From Zantedeschia hybrid cultivar (lineage: Eukaryota > Streptophyta > Magnoliopsida > Alismatales > Araceae): a stretch of 64,000 nucleotides of DNA. Positions 11,516 to 22,900 of the stretch are shown here, piece after piece. The notes below the pieces were generated by a model. The model saw nothing but the letters and a program-made list of their open reading frames with translations, had not been told where the DNA came from and did not search any database. Position 1 is the stretch's first letter. The number at the start of each line of letters is the position of its first letter. Location: NCBI GenBank assembly GCA_030544215.1, contig JARZZO010000002.1:79305150-79369149 (forward strand), in the 5' to 3' direction. A program made the position numbers and the translations under genes.

Positions 11516-12019
11516 TGTTAACCAAAGCATAGTTCTTACCATGCATATGCCCACGTAGGGGCCAAGAGTTGGTTATAAGAGATGAGGGGGAGTGGTTGTG
11601 GGGAGTTACCCACACTTGAGAAGCACCCCTTGGATATAACCATTCCCCCCTTTATTTGAAAGTGTAGGAGAGATATATAAAAGGGATTGAGTGGCATTAC
11701 GTGAGGACTACTCCTTAGAAAATCTGCAGAACACTCACTTTTGGGCAGCCCTCTTTCTCACTCTAGAGTCCTCTCCTTCCTACACATTCTCTCTCCCTCT
11801 CTAAGGTTTGCTCTCCAAGAGGCTATCACTAAGGGCCTAGGATTTGCAGTGAGGATTTTGGGGAGAAGCCCGTCACGTGGTTATCCTTCTCGTCCTCACG
11901 AAGCCGTCGCCGTCCGTCTACGAACGTCGCCGTTAAGGTACGTTTTCCGTTACGATCTATCTCCGTGCATGCTTCTGCTCGTTCACTTAATGCATGGAGA
12001 TATTATATTTTTATCCACA
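11516..12019 (+). repeat. 5' LTR
   Basis: Starts TGTTAACC and ends TTTTATCCACA. A TATA box (TATATAAAAG, ~11674) precedes a pyrimidine-rich leader. It is 14 bp shorter than the 3' LTR, lacking a 12-bp duplication of GAGGGAGTGGTT type and a 2-bp GA. Confidence 0.95.
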
Positions 12020-12020
12020 T

Positions 12021-12033
12021 TGGTATCAGAGCC
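12021..12033 (+). other. Primer-binding site (initiator Met-tRNA type)
   Basis: TGGTATCAGAGCC lies two bases after the 5' LTR and complements the 3' end of plant initiator Met-tRNA, the standard copia primer. Confidence 0.92.
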
Positions 12034-13208
12034 ATGTTAACGGAACCATGGCAGCGTGGCCTCTCATGGGTCGCCGTGAACCTCACGATGTACCGTATCG
12101 GGTTGGATCCATAATGAGCCGGTTGGTTGTTCGAATGGACCCGTTTCAAATTCTCCGTATGATTATGAACGGAGAAATTGAATTTGAAATTAGGGAGTAT
12201 TAGTTTGTTTATTTATGATTAGATGATACATTAGAATTTAATTTGAATCGTAGGCTTATTAGTTCAAATTAATGTAATTTGATTTCCATGGTCTATTTGA
12301 TTAATAGTTGAACTATCCTGATTAGTGTCAATTATTTAAATGTGATGATTGTCGATATTATGTTGCGCAAAATGAAATAAATTGAATTGTTTTATTTCGT
12401 CACGCTAATAATTATTTTTGGGTCACTCATATCGACCTTAACAGTATTTGCGTGTAATTGAAATGAATTTTTGTGCAATGAAGAAAAATGACACTAATAA
12501 TCGATTATTCAACTATGTAAAATGCATATTTATAGATCGTTAAATTATTGCGCTTATCGGTTAGCGGCAATTGAATTTTACGTTCTTAGATTTAAATATG
12601 CATGATTGTATATTTACCAATTGAATTGATTTAATTCGTGCAAAATTGTCGTATCATTTAAATATTGCGCATGCTCGTGTAGCGCCGATTGATTAATTTT
12701 TTTTTAAATGATAATTTGTTAATCTGTACGTCTTGAATTGATCAATTTATGCACACTCAAATTCAGCCACTTAGCTATCATTTCATTTAAAATGATCATG
12801 TTGAAATTGAAAATTGATATATTTACGTGATCATGTGTTTTTGTAAATATTCATGATAGCTAAAATTTGATCAAGTTATTGAAATATCATGGACTTTGCT
12901 GTTCCTGTTGATTTAATTATGTGAGTATTCACTTCCATGATATTCGAATTTAACTTGTGAACATTAGTTAAGTGGCTATTACGAGAGATTTAAAGTGTTT
13001 CTCTCGTTGTGAATTCGCTCAAAATCATTCTATTAGAATTAAGTTACCTTGATTTAATCGGAAGATGATTATAGTATCCTAGATCTATATTTCGATTCCG
13101 ATGATTGAGTTAACTTAATATTTATTAGTCTGGATTTTTTGAAGCGAATTATGATGTGTAATCTATGTCAACTTGACTCTCTAAATTTTACCTATGTAGT
13201 GATTTAAA
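12034..13208 (+). other. Long AT-rich leader of the copia element
   Basis: About 1.2 kb between the primer-binding site and the gag start. It is rich in degenerate AATTGAATT-type words and has no supported coding frame. Confidence 0.6.
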
Positions 13209-16200
13209 ATGGCCATGAAAAATGTCATTGCTGATCTGACCAAGGGTGACAAGTTGACGGGAATGAATTATGACATTTGGCACCGTAAGATTCAATACTT
13301 GCTAAACGAGTAAGAATTACTGGAACATCTTACCACCGTCATGTCACCGCCTGAGGATGGCAATACAGCACAGCATCGTAGAGATCAAGATGCGTACTGT
13401 CAATGGTTCAATAAGGATCGAAGCGCGCGCTTTACTATGTTAAGCAGCATGCAAGACGATCTTATTGGGGAATTTGAGAAATTCCAAACTGCCAAAGATA
13501 TGTGGGATCAGTTAAAGTTTCAATTTGGTGGAACTTCAACTACGCGGTTGCGAGCTCTTGTACTTAAGTTTGAGACCTACCGCAAAGACCAACGACAGAC
13601 CATGACCGAACACCTTAGGGTTATGTCGGGCATGATCAGGGACTTAAAGTCGGCAGGTCATGATCTCACGGACGAGCAGCAGGTCCTTGCAGTAATCCGA
13701 TCACTACCGGACTCTTGGGTCCATATGAAGCAAATTCTTACTCACAACGAGAATATCAAGAATTTTTCTGATATTTCTCGTCATGTGGAGTTAGAGGCTG
13801 AGTGCGAAGAAGCTGTACGCGCCACTGCCTTAGTCGCCAAGGGAGGCAGACACCAAGGCAGGAAGGGCCCAAAGAAAATTTTCAAACGAAAGGATCGTGA
13901 AACTGCATCCAGCTCTAAGTACAAGGCAGAGCGGACACCGAAGCGCCACCACAGATGCAAGTGCGGTGGTAAAAGGGACAAATCAAAGGTGAAGTTCTAC
14001 AATTGTGAGAAGATGGGACATTTTGCTCGCGAGTGCGCTGAGCCGAAAAAGGTATCCCTCAACCCAAATTCTCTCTCTGTATATGTTTGTTCTCATGTCT
14101 TAGTCGCCCGAACTTATCCTGAGTGGATTGTGGATTCAGGAGCGACCAAGCATGTAACTAGAGATCGAGAAGGGTATCAAGATTACCGCCGAATTCCAAG
14201 AGGGACGCAAAGAATTTACATGGGCAATGGGACCAGTGAAGAAGTTTTAGGAGTTGGTGTGTACCAGCTCAAACTTAGAACTGGTCGTGTATTGACATTG
14301 CATGATGTTCTTTATGCGCCAGGGATTCAGCATAATCTTTTGTCAGCTTCATCTTTATTATCCCTAGGATTTGCTCTTGTTATGATTGGTACTAGTATTG
14401 ACATTTATTTAAATGATGTGCTATATGGACATGCTTTATTGAGTGGTGGTTTGTTTAAATTAGATGTTGATTTCAATGCTTCTTCTGTGTCGTATGTGGC
14501 TGATGATAAAGACCTTAGTTCTGAAATATGGCATGCTCGCCTAGGTCACATAGGACAGGATAGAATGACCAGGTTAGCTCGAGAAGGCCTTTTAGGTTCA
14601 CTCGCTAAGGTCACTCTACTTTTATGTGAATCATGTTTGGCTGGAAAGGCATGCCGAAAACCTTTCGGGAAGGCCAGAAGGGCCACTGATGTATTGCAGC
14701 TTGTACATTCTGATATTTGCGGACCTTTAAGTGTGAAGGCTCGACATGAAGCATTATATTTCCTTACCTTTATAGATGATTATTCGCGATACGGTTATGT
14801 TTATCTGATCGCTCACCGCTATGAAGCACTGGATTGTTTCAAACGCTTCCTAGCTGAGGTTGAGAATCAGACCGGTAAGAGTGTAAAAGCTCTACGCACC
14901 GACAGAGGACGCAAATATTTATCTGATCAGTTCAGAATTCTATGTGAGGAAAAGGGAATTAAAAGACAACTCACTATTCCATATACTCCGCAACAAAATG
15001 GTGTTGCCGAGAGAAGGAATAGAACGTTGTTAGATATGGTTAGGTCTATGATGGCGCAAGCCAACCTCCCAATATCCTTCTGGGGGGATGCTTTGTTGAC
15101 TGCCGCCTATTTACTTAACCGTGTGCCTTCACAGTCAGTTCCTTCTACCCCTTATGAGTTGTGGCGTGGCCAAAAGCCGTATTTGGGGAACCTACGCCCG
15201 TGGGGGTCAGCTGGATATGTCCATGACTCGTCCCACAAGTATGGGAAACTGGGCCCTAAAGCTAGAAAGTTTATCTTCATAAGATATCCTGATAGCTCAC
15301 AAGGGTATGTCATGTATGGACAATATCATGATGGAGGAATGACAGAGAAAGAGGTTCGAGACGTTGTATTCTTAGAGAAAGAATACCCTAAACTTGGCAA
15401 TGTCGGAAAAAGTTTTGATCTCCATGAAGTGGATGAAACAGCTCTCTTACCATCTTCCAGCGAAGGGAGGGAATTAGTTCCTGACCATGTCATCGCTGGA
15501 GATAGTATAGATGATCAAGCTAGTGGGAGTACACCTATTAATTTACCGAGTGGGAGTACTCCATTAGAATCGGAAGATGCCGACACCCAAGTACGTCGAA
15601 GTAAACGCGGCCACACTCCTCGTCGACGTTTTGAGATTGAAGAGGAGATTTTAATGTGTCAGCCTGCGGATGATGAAGAACCGAGAAATGTCAAAGAGGC
15701 ATATTCATCATTATCAAAGAAAGAATGGGAAGCTGCTATGCTAGACGAAATGGATTCAATGGAAAAGAATAAGGTCTGGGAGTTAGTTGATCTTCCGCCT
15801 GGGCGTAAAGCTATTGGAAACAAATGGGTTTTCAAAATTAAACGCAAGGCAGATGGATCAATTGACAAATACAAAGCACGACTAGTGGCGAAAGGATATA
15901 CCCAGAAGGAGGGTATTGATTTTGATGAGACGTTCTCCCCGGTGGTGAGATTTACGTCTATTCGCCTGATCCTAGCTATTGTCGCACATTTAGATTTAGA
16001 ACTCTTTCATATGGATGTTAAGACGGCATTTCTTAATGGAGAACTAGACGAGGAAATTTACATGTTCCAACCAGAGGGTTTTGAGGTAAAGGAACAAGAG
16101 CGCAAAGTTTGCCGCCTAAAACGTTCTATTTACGGCCTCAAACAATCGTCTAGACAGTGGTATTTGAGATTTCATAAGGAAATCACCTCATTCGGTTTTG

Positions 16201-17243
16201 AGACGATTGAGGAAGACCACTGTGTGTACGTCAAACGAAAGAAAGAGAAGATTCTAATTCTGTCATTGTATGTTGACGACATTTTGCTGGCTGGGAACAA
16301 TATGGAGTTTATCAATGCCACTAGACAGTGGTTATCTTCCGTTTTTGAGACCAAAGATATGGGCGAAGCTAACTATGTGTTAGGAGTGAAAATAGTCAGA
16401 GATCGCTCTAGAAGGTTTTTGAGTATGTCTCAGGAAACCTACATTAATAAGATTCTAGAGCGATACCGAATGAATCACTCCAAGCCCATTGATACTCCAG
16501 TTGATAAAAGTTGTGTTTTAAATATAAGCCAATGCCCACAGAATGAAGAAGAGAAGAATCAAATGAATAAAGTGTCATATGCGGCAGTTATTGGGAGTCT
16601 GATGTATGCTATGTTGTGTACTCGACCCGACATCAGTTATGCAGTCGGATTAGCTAGCCGTTATCAAAGTAACCCTGATCCTGCTCATTGGAAGGTAGTC
16701 AAGAGAATATTCCGATATTTACGTGGAACAACGAACCTTGCCTTATGTTACGAAGGAGGTGATCTAAGGTTGAAAGGTTATAGTGATGCTGATTGGGCCA
16801 GCGACAAAGACGAAAGAAAGTCTACGTCAGGGTATGTGTTCATACTCGGTGGCGCGGCCATTTCTTGGTGTAGCAAGAAACAGACGTGCATTGCTCTATC
16901 CACTATGGAATCGGAATATGTGGCATGTTCAGCAGCTTGTCAAGAAGCAGTTTGGTTAAGGAGTTTCCTGCGGCGATTGGCTGTCACTCCTCATGCGGAG
17001 GAGAGTGTACTTCTTTATGTTGATAGTACATCAGCTTTGGCTTACGCCAAGGATCCTAAGTACCATGGTAAAACCAAACACATTGACATTAGATATCACT
17101 TCATTCGAGATCTGTTAGCAAAAGAGGCAGTGGTCCTTCGACATATTTCTACCGATCGTATGGTAGCAGACCCGCTAACTAAACAGATCACTAGAGAGGC
17201 TTTCACGACCCATAGTAGAGCCATGGGTTTATGTAAACTGTAA
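13209..17243 (+). pseudogene. Copia gag-pol polyprotein with an in-frame stop at codon 35
   Basis: The likely gag start is ATG at 13209 (MAMKNVIADLTKGDKL...). An in-frame TAA at 13311-13313 then interrupts it. From ATG 13341 the frame is open for 1300 residues, in register with the first part. Using residue numbers from 13341: gag ~1-200; zinc knuckle ~218-232, where the first Cys position is Phe (FYNCEKMGHFAREC); protease with DSGA ~264; integrase with HARLGHIG and CESC, then core residues in HSDICGP, RTDRG and NGVAERRNRT; reverse transcriptase with FHMDVKTAFLNGELDEEIYM and YVDD ~976; RNase H with SDADWASDKDERKST ~1147 to the C-terminus. Apart from the stop and the lost Cys it looks intact. 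Internal initiation at 13341 could still yield most of pol. Confidence 0.95.
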
Positions 17244-18293
17244 TGTAAAGAACAGTTGTTGACTTCGATGCATTCTCTTATTGAGTGTTTTGATGGAATG
17301 CTTGTTTACACATCAATGAGTGTCACCAGACTTGAATTGACCCTCTCACACGGGTAATTCGCCTTGGCGCTGAGATAGCGAGCAAGATGAGACATTATGT
17401 ATCTATGGCGCTAGAAGAGCGAACAAGATACACTTAAAATATTTATTTATGTCGCCTCGGATAAGAGCCGAGATGAGATCTTTAAAGATCGAATACGGGA
17501 ATAATTGTGCCCATCCTGTATAGTCTGGAAAAGCCGGATGTGAGTCTTGAGACAAGGCGTTGAATGGAAGCGACTGGGTCATGAGACTCAGGTTAATCGC
17601 AGTGGGAGTGATTAGACTAAGATCCGTATGGTGTTTTAAATGATAAATCTATAAATGACACGCCCACATTTGTGGAAGAACACCATAACATGCGTCTCAT
17701 ACCGCATGTGCAATTCACGACCGATAAAAGAGAATGATGAATGGATCTCTGCTTCATCATTGTGTGAGCTCTTGGATCATATTGTTGATTCTACTTGTAC
17801 CCTTTGTGACCTAGGAACTATGTCATGAAGAGGAAGCTCGGCGTCGCTACTTTAGCATGATCCTTAGGACTAAGGTTGATACAGTCTAGCGGGACATAAC
17901 TAGGAAAGCGGCCGAGACTAATCGAATTGACATGAGAGCTTGGGGAAGACATCTATATATTGCACCATGTTATGTGGATCATACTCCGGGGAACTCAGTC
18001 AGTTGTGTACAGACAGAGTTATGATCACATGACATTTGGGATTTAAACACTGCCAGTTATTTATCTGAGAGATCCGGAGTGTTAAATCAGGTGAATATAA
18101 GATGGTCTGGGGTACCACGAGATTTTAAAGAGTATTGTGTTTCATTAGTTTTGGTGATAACTTAATGGATCACTACTCGCCTGTTAGTGTTATGCTCGTG
18201 AGGTCGCACGCTGCATTTCCTGTATGACAGTTGGATTGTAGCAACTTTGAGAGATTGTTTATTGATATTTGCCCTCCGTGGGCAAGTGGGAGA
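17244..18293 (+). other. Copia 3' non-coding region and polypurine tract
   Basis: About 1.05 kb without a coding frame and no env-like ORF. A GGCGCT-gap-AGCGA(A/G)CAAGAT motif occurs twice (17361-17440). The purine-rich GGCAAGTGGGAGA at 18281-18293, directly before the 3' LTR, is the likely polypurine tract. Confidence 0.8.
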
Positions 18294-18811
18294 TGTTAAC
18301 CAAAACATGGTTCTTACCATGCATATGCCCACGTAGGGGCCAAGAGTTGGTTATAGGAGATGAGGGGGAGTGGTTGAGGGAGTGGTTGTGGGGAGTTACC
18401 CACACTTGAGAAGCACCCCTTGGATATAACCATTCCCCCCTTTATTTGAAAGTATAGGAGAGAGATATATAAAAGGGATTGAGTGGCATTACGTGAGGAC
18501 TACTCCTTGGAAAATCTGCAGAACACTCACTTTTGGGCAGCCCTCTTTCTCACTCTAGAGTCCTCTCCTTCCTACACATTCTCTCTCCCTCTCTAAGGTT
18601 TGCTCTCCAAGAGGCTATCACCAAGGGCCTAGGATTTGCAGTGTGGATTTTGGGGAGAAGCTCGTCACGTGGTTATCCTTCTCGTCCTCACGAAGCCGTC
18701 GCCGTCCGTCTACGAACGTCGCCGTTAAGGTACGTTTTCCGTTACGATCCATCTCCGTGCATGCTTCCGCTCGTTCACTTAATGCATGGAGATATTATGT
18801 TTTTATCCACA
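18294..18811 (+). repeat. 3' LTR
   Basis: 518 bp, TGTTAACC...TTTTATCCACA. It is followed by the ATACG target duplication. It matches the 5' LTR apart from about 11 substitutions and two small indels. Confidence 0.95.
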
Positions 18812-18816
18812 ATACG

Positions 18817-19856
18817 TATCTTAGCTCAACGGCCTCCAGTTTAGTAGCCCATCAATCAATTGTATTGTGAGGGTTCAACTTTTTCTCCTATGCATATAGC
18901 ATTCCTTGAACGTCCTTTCTAGGGCTAGACACACTTCAATATGCATGCAGAGCTATTTGTCAAGTTTGAAGAGGAAAGTAGAACATTGATGTAATCATTT
19001 TCTCCACATTTGTGGTTATCATCATTTTGAAAGGGAATGATGAAAAATAGATTTGTCAAGTTGAGAGACTACCTCAGTTCAATGCATGTATTATCTGATA
19101 TTTGATTAAACGATAAAAAAAAAGTACCTTCTCATGATTTGAGGCTGCAACGTGCATGTGTGCTGCAAACATTACTCATCTCTCATTTAGCAATGCAAGT
19201 AAATTCATTCATTGGACAATGGCCTAGGACAATATAGAAATATCGATTCCTTTTGTCACATCTACCAAAATCCGTGTTAGAATTACTATATCTTCTTAAT
19301 TTAAAGGACCAATTTAATTATTATAAAATGGCAAAATTCATAAATAATATCACTAACTTCCAAAGATTGAGTTCCTTTAAATCATAGTGTCTGCACTAAT
19401 AAGACAAGGAAATAAGAACAAACCTTGTGTGGACAATGCATTGTATGGAGGTCATTTCCTACTCTTATTTTAGATTCTTTCTAAATTTTAATTTTTAATA
19501 ACAAAATATTTATAAACTTCTCAATATCGATTTGTGATGTTTGCAAGTCGACATGTTGGACGTAGTTGCACATCTTCACTTCGGTTAATATTAAATAATA
19601 AGGAGATAAGATTTTCTGAACCCTTTTTTCTGAGTTATGATGTCTTTACTTATATAAAAGTATAGATAAATAAGTCTAAGTCATTTCCTGTGTGATAAGA
19701 TAAAATAGTAGCCTTTATCTTCATGTGAATGAAAGAACGTCATAATTCAAAAAAAAAAAAAAATCCAGAAATCTCATCTTAGTAAATCTGGTTGCCCTTG
19801 ACTCGTACTGCTTTGGTCACCAGTATCATCTCTGAGGAGGCGGCCGACACCTTTTG
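18817..19856. other. GAT1-like upstream region
   Basis: AT-rich sequence with no coding frame. It contains the distal promoter of the downstream gene; no defined element could be supported by eye. Confidence 0.4.
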
Positions 19857-19902
19857 TCTCCTCTCTCTCTTTCTCTCTCTCTCTCTATATATATATAAAA
19901 AA
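19857..19902 (+). promoter_or_regulatory. Core promoter of GAT1-like gene: CT tract plus TATA box
   Basis: A CT-repeat tract (19857-19885) runs directly into TATATATATATATAAAA (19886-19902), ~90 bp before the start codon at 19992. Pyrimidine patches next to TATA boxes are common in plant core promoters. The position suits a short 5' UTR. Confidence 0.65.
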
Positions 19903-19991
19903 GGAGTTGAGGGATCCACCTGAGTCAGAAAACTTGGAACCTTGGACCTCTCTCTCCAACGGGGCTCGAGACTTCCAACCTCGGCTCCTCC

Positions 19992-22900
19992 ATGGAAGTG
20001 GAAGAAGGAAGGGCGTTTGGCAGCAGCGCGGCGGAACAGAATAGTCCCCCTCAGCGGCCAGCCCTTCCACCGGGGCCTCCTCAGAAGCTGGACGCCGGCG
20101 CCCTCTTCGTCCTAAAGTCTAAGGGTAAGCCCATGTCCCGGTGTCTCTTCACCTCTCTCTTTATTTAGTAGTCCTCCTCTGTATGCTCCTTTCAAAGCTA
20201 GTGTTGCCCTCCCTCTCACTTTCATGTTTCCAGGGCATCCTGTCTTGGTTCTTCTCTCTTCATCTTGTTTGAGCGCACCAATGAATAATTGGGTGGGAAG
20301 TTGGGAAGTGTCCCTTCCTCAAAATAGCTATACTGAGGAGAATAAATAATCTTATCTCAGACTTAAAAATTATTTATTATTCTTATTTCATCAGCAGGTC
20401 TCATAAAATTATTAAATCAAAATATCTTTTATTCTATTATACGTTATTCTGTCAGTAGATCTCTACGTGATAACTTATTCTGCAAACAAATTGAAGTTCA
20501 AAAGAATACTATAATTCTAAGAGATATACAACCATTTTCACAGTGAAGTAGGAAAAGATTGATTCAATATCATATGGAACACACTGATCTTGAGACCTGA
20601 ACAGACTTCTCATTCACTTTATCAGGTCTGAGCAGAACTGTAAGCTGGAATTGTGTACTTCCATGCCCACCTAGCTCTATACTTGTAATCCCCTGTCCAC
20701 TCCATTTTCTTTCTTGTAACTAGTGGATGTTGAAAGGATGGGTTTGCCCTGTGCAGGTTCATGGCTGCACTGCGGCTACCACCTGACGACGTCGATCGTG
20801 GCGCCGGCGCTGCTGAGCCTGCCGTTCGCCCTGGCGTCGCTTGGCTGGGCGGCCGGGGTGCTGTGCCTTGCCGTGGGTGCCGGGGTCACCTTCTATTCCT
20901 ACTCCCTGCTCTCCCTGGTGCTGGAGCACCACGCTAGACTCGGCCGCCGCCACCTCCGGTTCCGGGACATGGCCCATGACATCCTCGGTATGTATACAAA
21001 TGCCAACTCTTGTGTCAATTCTAATTGCAGAGAACATAGTTTACCGTGGATGAACTTTCTTTTTTGGTTGGCTAACATGAGATTCTCTATAACTTATTAT
21101 CTAACCTCTACTTTGATTGGAAAATATTAAAAAATATAAGGACAAATAAGAGGAGAATAAGTTTAATTTTACTTTGGCATGCAGAATGATTTATACCGTG
21201 CAAAATAATCTATCGGGGGAATAAGGTGAATAAACCATTTCACTCTAAATCCAAAAATTACTTATTTTTCTTTTTCTATCGGTCCCACAAAATTATCAAA
21301 TCGAAACACTTCTTATTCGAACATATATTATTCCGTCAGTAGACCTCATAAAATAATTTATCATGCAAACAAAATGACGCTAAGATTATAATATGCCCTT
21401 ACTTATAAGTTAAAAATAAATAAATCATTTTATCAGAAAAAAAACCAAGTATCTGGTGTTTGTGAGTAGAAGACGTACCATAGTCTAAAAAATTAAGTTA
21501 AGGGGATCTCATGATCTTTACTTTGCTCTGATTGTTAAAAAATACCTTCTCAGTGGAACATTTCTGATGTTTTGTCTAGTGTATTATAAATTGGATAGGA
21601 TCTAAAAATAGTACAGTCATCGGTCACCCCCTCGGGTTCAGATTTGTTTTCAAGGGATAATTTTATGTTAACCACTCCTATGTATTAAATTTTAAAAGTT
21701 CCATGCTTACCAGTGTATTATCCTACGTAATCCTACAAAATAACACAGCTATCAAATATGTCCTTTTTAGTCACATATATGAATTATCAATACGTATTTA
21801 AATATACTGTTACCATGACAATCTTAACATATTATACATATTAGGGGGTACGTTTCAATATAAGAAGGGTTAATATGAAATTATCCCACGGTCCAAAGTT
21901 TTTAATGGCACCAGCTTAAGCATACAACATGTTAGAAATATGATAAAATAGGAAAGTCTCGAACCAAGAGATTCAAATCCAATTCTGTCCCTTCCTGATC
22001 CCCTCTGGTCAAATTTGTTAATCAGATATCCATTTTCTTTTGTTGGTCTTCTTAATAAAACTCTTTTTTTTGTCTTTTATGTGTACCTGTACCTAAGCGG
22101 ATCTTAGAATACTGTTCTGGGTAGGCCGGCATCAAGAACACGTGTCTGACTCCTTTGAAGTCATCGAGAAATAAAAAAACATAAAAATGATGCTGAATTG
22201 AATTCAGGATTTTTCACATATAAATTTTTATAATTTTTGATATTTATTACAAATAAATCTTCTTAATCTAACTATTTACAAATAAGTCTTCACAATTTAT
22301 TGTAAATTAGTAAAAGGTTCTTAAAATTTACAAAAAATCTCCGAGATTGTTACAAACAATAAGAAAGTTATAATTATGAGGATTTATTTATAATCTCAAA
22401 AGATTATAGAAACTTATGTATAAATCAACGTGTGAATAAAATCTAAGTGTCTTGAATCCTTTGAATAGTATTAATTCACTCATTCAGAGGTCCAAAAATT
22501 GCGCTTTCACTCTCTTCCTTTTAACGGTCCCACTCAAATGGGATATTCTTTAGTCAATTGCGGACAAAGCAAGCCGCCATTTGACGACTACCTTCACAGT
22601 CGTAGAAACACTTCTGGCGACTTGAACGTCGATTCCCCTTCGTACGTTTGCGTGGGACACGCGGCTAGGGATACGTGGGACTCGTGTCTCACATGCCCAA
22701 GGACCACACGAGTGGCTCCCTAAAAGCGGATTCACATGCTCGCTACATGGAGGCAGTTGGCAGTAGGACTATAGCTATTTTATAATGTATATTTTTTTAA
22801 TAATGCTTGAGAGTGCAGGTCACTTAGCCTACACTGCCTCCCTCAGCTGCGTGGTCCGAGTGATTGAACAGTGTTGCAACATATTTTTATTTTTTATTTT

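Larger units (their letters stand above)
11516..18811 (+). mobile_element. Complete Ty1/copia LTR retrotransposon
   Basis: A 7.3-kb element with both LTRs (11516-12019 and 18294-18811), flanked by the 5-bp duplication ATACG (11511-11515 and 18812-18816). It carries a primer-binding site, a polypurine tract and one long gag-pol frame in the order gag, protease, integrase, reverse transcriptase, RNase H. Integrase before reverse transcriptase defines Ty1/copia. By eye the LTRs differ by about 11 substitutions plus 12-bp and 2-bp indels, so insertion was fairly recent. Its right end lies ~1.2 kb upstream of the GAT1-like start codon. Finer lineage within copia is not assigned. Confidence 0.96.

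Noticed and set aside
11741..12203. Short frames in the copia LTR and leader
   Set aside because: The first is repeated in the 3' LTR at 18533 and both are chance frames in non-coding element DNA.
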